Program-made: the position numbers and the translations under genes | Notes under the pieces: generated by a model | What the model saw: the letters and a program-made list of their open reading frames with translations, nothing else | Databases searched by the model: none | Told to the model about the DNA's origin: nothing | NCBI GenBank assembly: GCA_016928125.1 | Contig: JAFGLK010000135.1 | Coordinates: 1 to 9,631 of the forward strand | Reading direction: 5' to 3' | Source of the DNA: Anaerolineae bacterium | GTDB lineage: Bacteria; Chloroflexota; Anaerolineae; UBA1429 | Length of the DNA stretch: 9,631 nucleotides | Part shown: positions 8,477-9,631 of the stretch, piece after piece | How the letters are laid out: the number at the start of each line of letters is the position of its first letter | Numbering within the stretch: the stretch's first letter is position 1

Positions 8477-8905
8477 CTAACGGGCCCCCTCGCCCTGCCC
8501 CCGCAAGAGATCTATCCATGCCCGCCAGTTCGGGTTATCAAAGAGAAGCCAGGGCTCTGGTTGCGCAACGACCTTGTCTGGAGAGTCAACCAAGGGGGCA
8601 GGACTGGAAGCATCGCCTGGCACAGGCACCACTCTGATTTCGTCAGGAGGAAGCCAGCCAGAATCTCGCAGAGCCTGGTCTTGCCAGGCAGCCGACTGAC
8701 GATACTGGATCTCATTCACGAGCTCGGCACGCTCGCGTTCCATTTGAGCCAGTTCGCGGCGCAGCTCATCACGCCAATTGCGCAGACGATAGGCTTCGAC
8801 TGATTTGCCTGCAAAAGAGAACATAAAGAACAGGGCCAGAGTGAACGCCAGGATGCCCAAGATCTGCGCTGCTGAAAGGCTCCACCCAGTCCTTCTCGAT
8901 AGCAT
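8477..8905 (-). CDS. FtsB/DivIC-like septum formation initiator family protein
   Basis: This 142-residue protein has a short basic N-terminus, one transmembrane helix at about 12-32 (QILGILAFTLALFFMFSF) and a charged heptad-like coiled coil at about 36-70 (RNWRDELRRELAQMERERAELVNEI). That is the FtsB/DivIC layout: small bitopic proteins that bridge FtsQ/DivIB and FtsL at the division site. After YRQSAAWQDQALRDSGW, where family members continue, there is a proline-rich linker and a tail NPNWRAWIDLLRG that may be a separate interaction motif. The ATG at 8905 is preceded by a purine-rich AGGGGGA about 5 nt away, and a near-consensus promoter lies 19 bp upstream. It points the same way as hsp20 but is separated by 104 bp containing the hsp20 promoter. 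Sequence conservation in this family is low, so the assignment rests mainly on architecture. Confidence 0.75.
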   Translation of the reverse strand: MLSRRTGWSLSAAQILGILAFTLALFFMFSFAGKSVEAYRLRNWRDELRRELAQMERERAELVNEIQYRQSAAWQDQALRDSGWLPPDEIRVVPVPGDASSPAPLVDSPDKVVAQPEPWLLFDNPNWRAWIDLLRGQGEGAR

Positions 8906-8923
8906 GTTGTCCCCCTACTTCTC

Positions 8924-8952
8924 ATCTTATCTCTGGCTCCGCCTCGTGTCAA
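8924..8952 (-). promoter_or_regulatory. Near-consensus sigma70-type promoter for the FtsB-like gene
   Basis: On the minus strand the exact -35 consensus TTGACA (8947-8952) is followed after 17 bp by TAAGAT (8924-8929). Predicted transcription starts near 8917, about 12 nt before the ATG, leaving just room for the ribosome site. Its -35 box lies 14 bp outside the left arm of the 15-bp inverted repeat. Confidence 0.75.
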
Positions 8953-8966
8953 CCGGTGCATCAACA

Positions 8967-9171
8967 GGGTTTTCGAAGCAAATCGGCGCCACTCGAACCC
9001 GCTACCTGTAGTAGCTCTCGCCAGAACGATGCCCAATATGTGGTGGGGTTGATTTCGACCAGAGATGCGCCAACCCAGATAGGCGTACAGCCCGCCACTA
9101 CATATGGTGACTCGAGCCTGGGGTTGATACCACCTATCGTCACTTCGCATAGTGCATTGCTTCGAAAACCC
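8967..9171. repeat. 205-bp interval bounded by perfect 15-bp inverted repeats between divergent genes
   Basis: The left arm GGGTTTTCGAAGCAA (8967-8981) is the exact reverse complement of the right arm (9157-9171). Each arm contains the palindrome TTCGAA. Inside are smaller pairings: GCTAC/GTAGC (9001-9005 with 9011-9015), an imperfect match of 9032-9046 with 9091-9107 around a 6-bp stem 9066-9071/9082-9087, and a direct repeat GGGGTTGAT at 9045 and 9120. No transposase is encoded. AACA touches the left arm and recurs one base beyond the right arm, which is only weak evidence for a target duplication. Candidates are a pair of operator sites for the two divergent promoters, a MITE-like element, or a structured RNA. 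With its flanking promoters it fills most of the 391-bp gene-free stretch. Confidence 0.7.
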
Positions 9172-9185
9172 GAACAGTCACCAGG

Positions 9186-9214
9186 TTGACGCCTCCGCGG
9201 CGCGATGATATAAG
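9186..9214 (+). promoter_or_regulatory. Sigma70-type promoter for the rightward gene at 9297
   Basis: TTGACG (9186-9191) and TATAAG (9209-9214) are separated by 17 bp. Predicted start is near 9221, giving a leader of about 75 nt before the ATG at 9297. The -35 box lies 14 bp outside the right arm of the inverted repeat, mirroring the leftward promoter. Confidence 0.7.
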
Positions 9215-9296
9215 CAGGCTAGACTGAAAAAGCTAGGCGCGTCGAGTGTCGCCGTGGCGGATTGGCAATTTCACAGTCATTGGAGGCGAGACGATC

Positions 9297-9631
9297 ATGG
9301 CATCCACATTCTGTCCAGCCGTTGTTGAGGTCAACAGCCCGACTGCGGTGCCCCACTGGGCGCTGCTAGAGCGCGAGCTGTTGCGCGCCCAGACGGTGGC
9401 CTGCCAGCAGTTCTACGCCCACTACTTTGACGATCGGGGCTATCTGCTCTGCGTACCGCGCTGGGGCGGTGACGATGGCCCAGACGATGCCGCCGAGAAC
9501 CTGCTCAACTGGCCCATCCTGCACGCTCTGGGTGCGCCAGACGTGATCCTTGACCTCTATCACCGAGGCTGGGAGGGCCACCTGCGCCAATACACCGAGG
9601 CCAAGACCGTCGAGGTGCCCATGGCCCGCGA
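9297..9631 (+). CDS. Conserved-looking hypothetical protein (3' partial)
   Basis: An open frame of 111 codons runs from ATG 9297 off the end of the window. The ATG has a good ribosome site, GGAGG, about 10 nt upstream, and a well-placed promoter. The product is soluble, with no signal peptide or membrane segment in the visible part. Notable stretches are FYAHYFDDRGYLLCVPRWGG (39-58), then DGPDDAAENLLNWPILHALG (60-79) and HRGWEGHLRQYTEAKTVEVP (89-108), rich in aromatic and acidic residues. The pattern of a short acidic loop followed by NWPILHALG helices recalls (alpha/alpha) toroid carbohydrate-active proteins, but I cannot assign a family. The next steps of any catalytic motif lie outside the window. 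Confidence 0.8.
   Translation, partial: MASTFCPAVVEVNSPTAVPHWALLERELLRAQTVACQQFYAHYFDDRGYLLCVPRWGGDDGPDDAAENLLNWPILHALGAPDVILDLYHRGWEGHLRQYTEAKTVEVPMAR

Noticed and set aside
8967..9005. tRNA-like T-arm on the minus strand (GCGGGTTCGAGT followed by GGCGC)
   Set aside because: The 3' side of the T-stem does not pair (GGCGC instead of CCCGC), and no acceptor, D-arm or anticodon arm could be placed upstream.

Overview
This is a moderately GC-rich bacterial window with tightly packed genes. The gene content suggests the phylum Chloroflexota, Anaerolineae-like: an ABC permease fused to an M28 peptidase, a PHP/AlbA_2 protein next to lon, and a short FtsB/DivIC-like protein with a tryptophan-rich tail. 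The phylum call is from memory of such gene sets, not from a search. No rRNA, tRNA, CRISPR array, transposase or phage gene is visible.

Layout, left to right. (1) 1-1863 (+): the C-terminal part of a DppC-type peptide transporter permease, fused in frame to an M28 metallopeptidase domain; it enters from outside the window. (2) 1857-2819 (-): ribonuclease Z, convergent with the first gene and overlapping it by 7 bp. (3) 2820-3106: an intergenic stretch with two inverted repeats, one of them a perfect 30-bp palindrome. (4) 3107-8372 (-): a compact four-gene run in the order hsp20, lon, PHP-AlbA_2 protein, GNAT acetyltransferase. The last three overlap by 20 bp and 4 bp, so they are probably translated together. 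(5) 8477-8905 (-): an FtsB/DivIC-like membrane protein with its own near-consensus promoter. (6) 8906-9296: a 391-bp divergent regulatory region with two good sigma70-type promoters. Each promoter lies exactly 14 bp outside one arm of a perfect 15-bp inverted repeat. (7) 9297 to the end (+): the start of an uncharacterised conserved-looking protein, cut by the window edge.

How the genes may work together. Hsp20 holds unfolding proteins and Lon degrades damaged ones, so their adjacency makes a proteostasis unit. The PHP-AlbA_2 protein joins a metal-dependent phosphoesterase domain to a Schlafen-type AlbA_2 domain. Its coupling to lon suggests a stress-linked nucleic-acid or nucleotide function, but this is inference. 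RNase Z (tRNA 3' maturation) and the FtsB-like protein (division) are housekeeping.

The most unusual items are the mirrored promoter/inverted-repeat module at 8924-9214, the permease-peptidase fusion whose catalytic glutamate appears replaced by arginine, the PHP-AlbA_2 protein with an unrecognised C-terminal domain, and the 30-bp palindrome.
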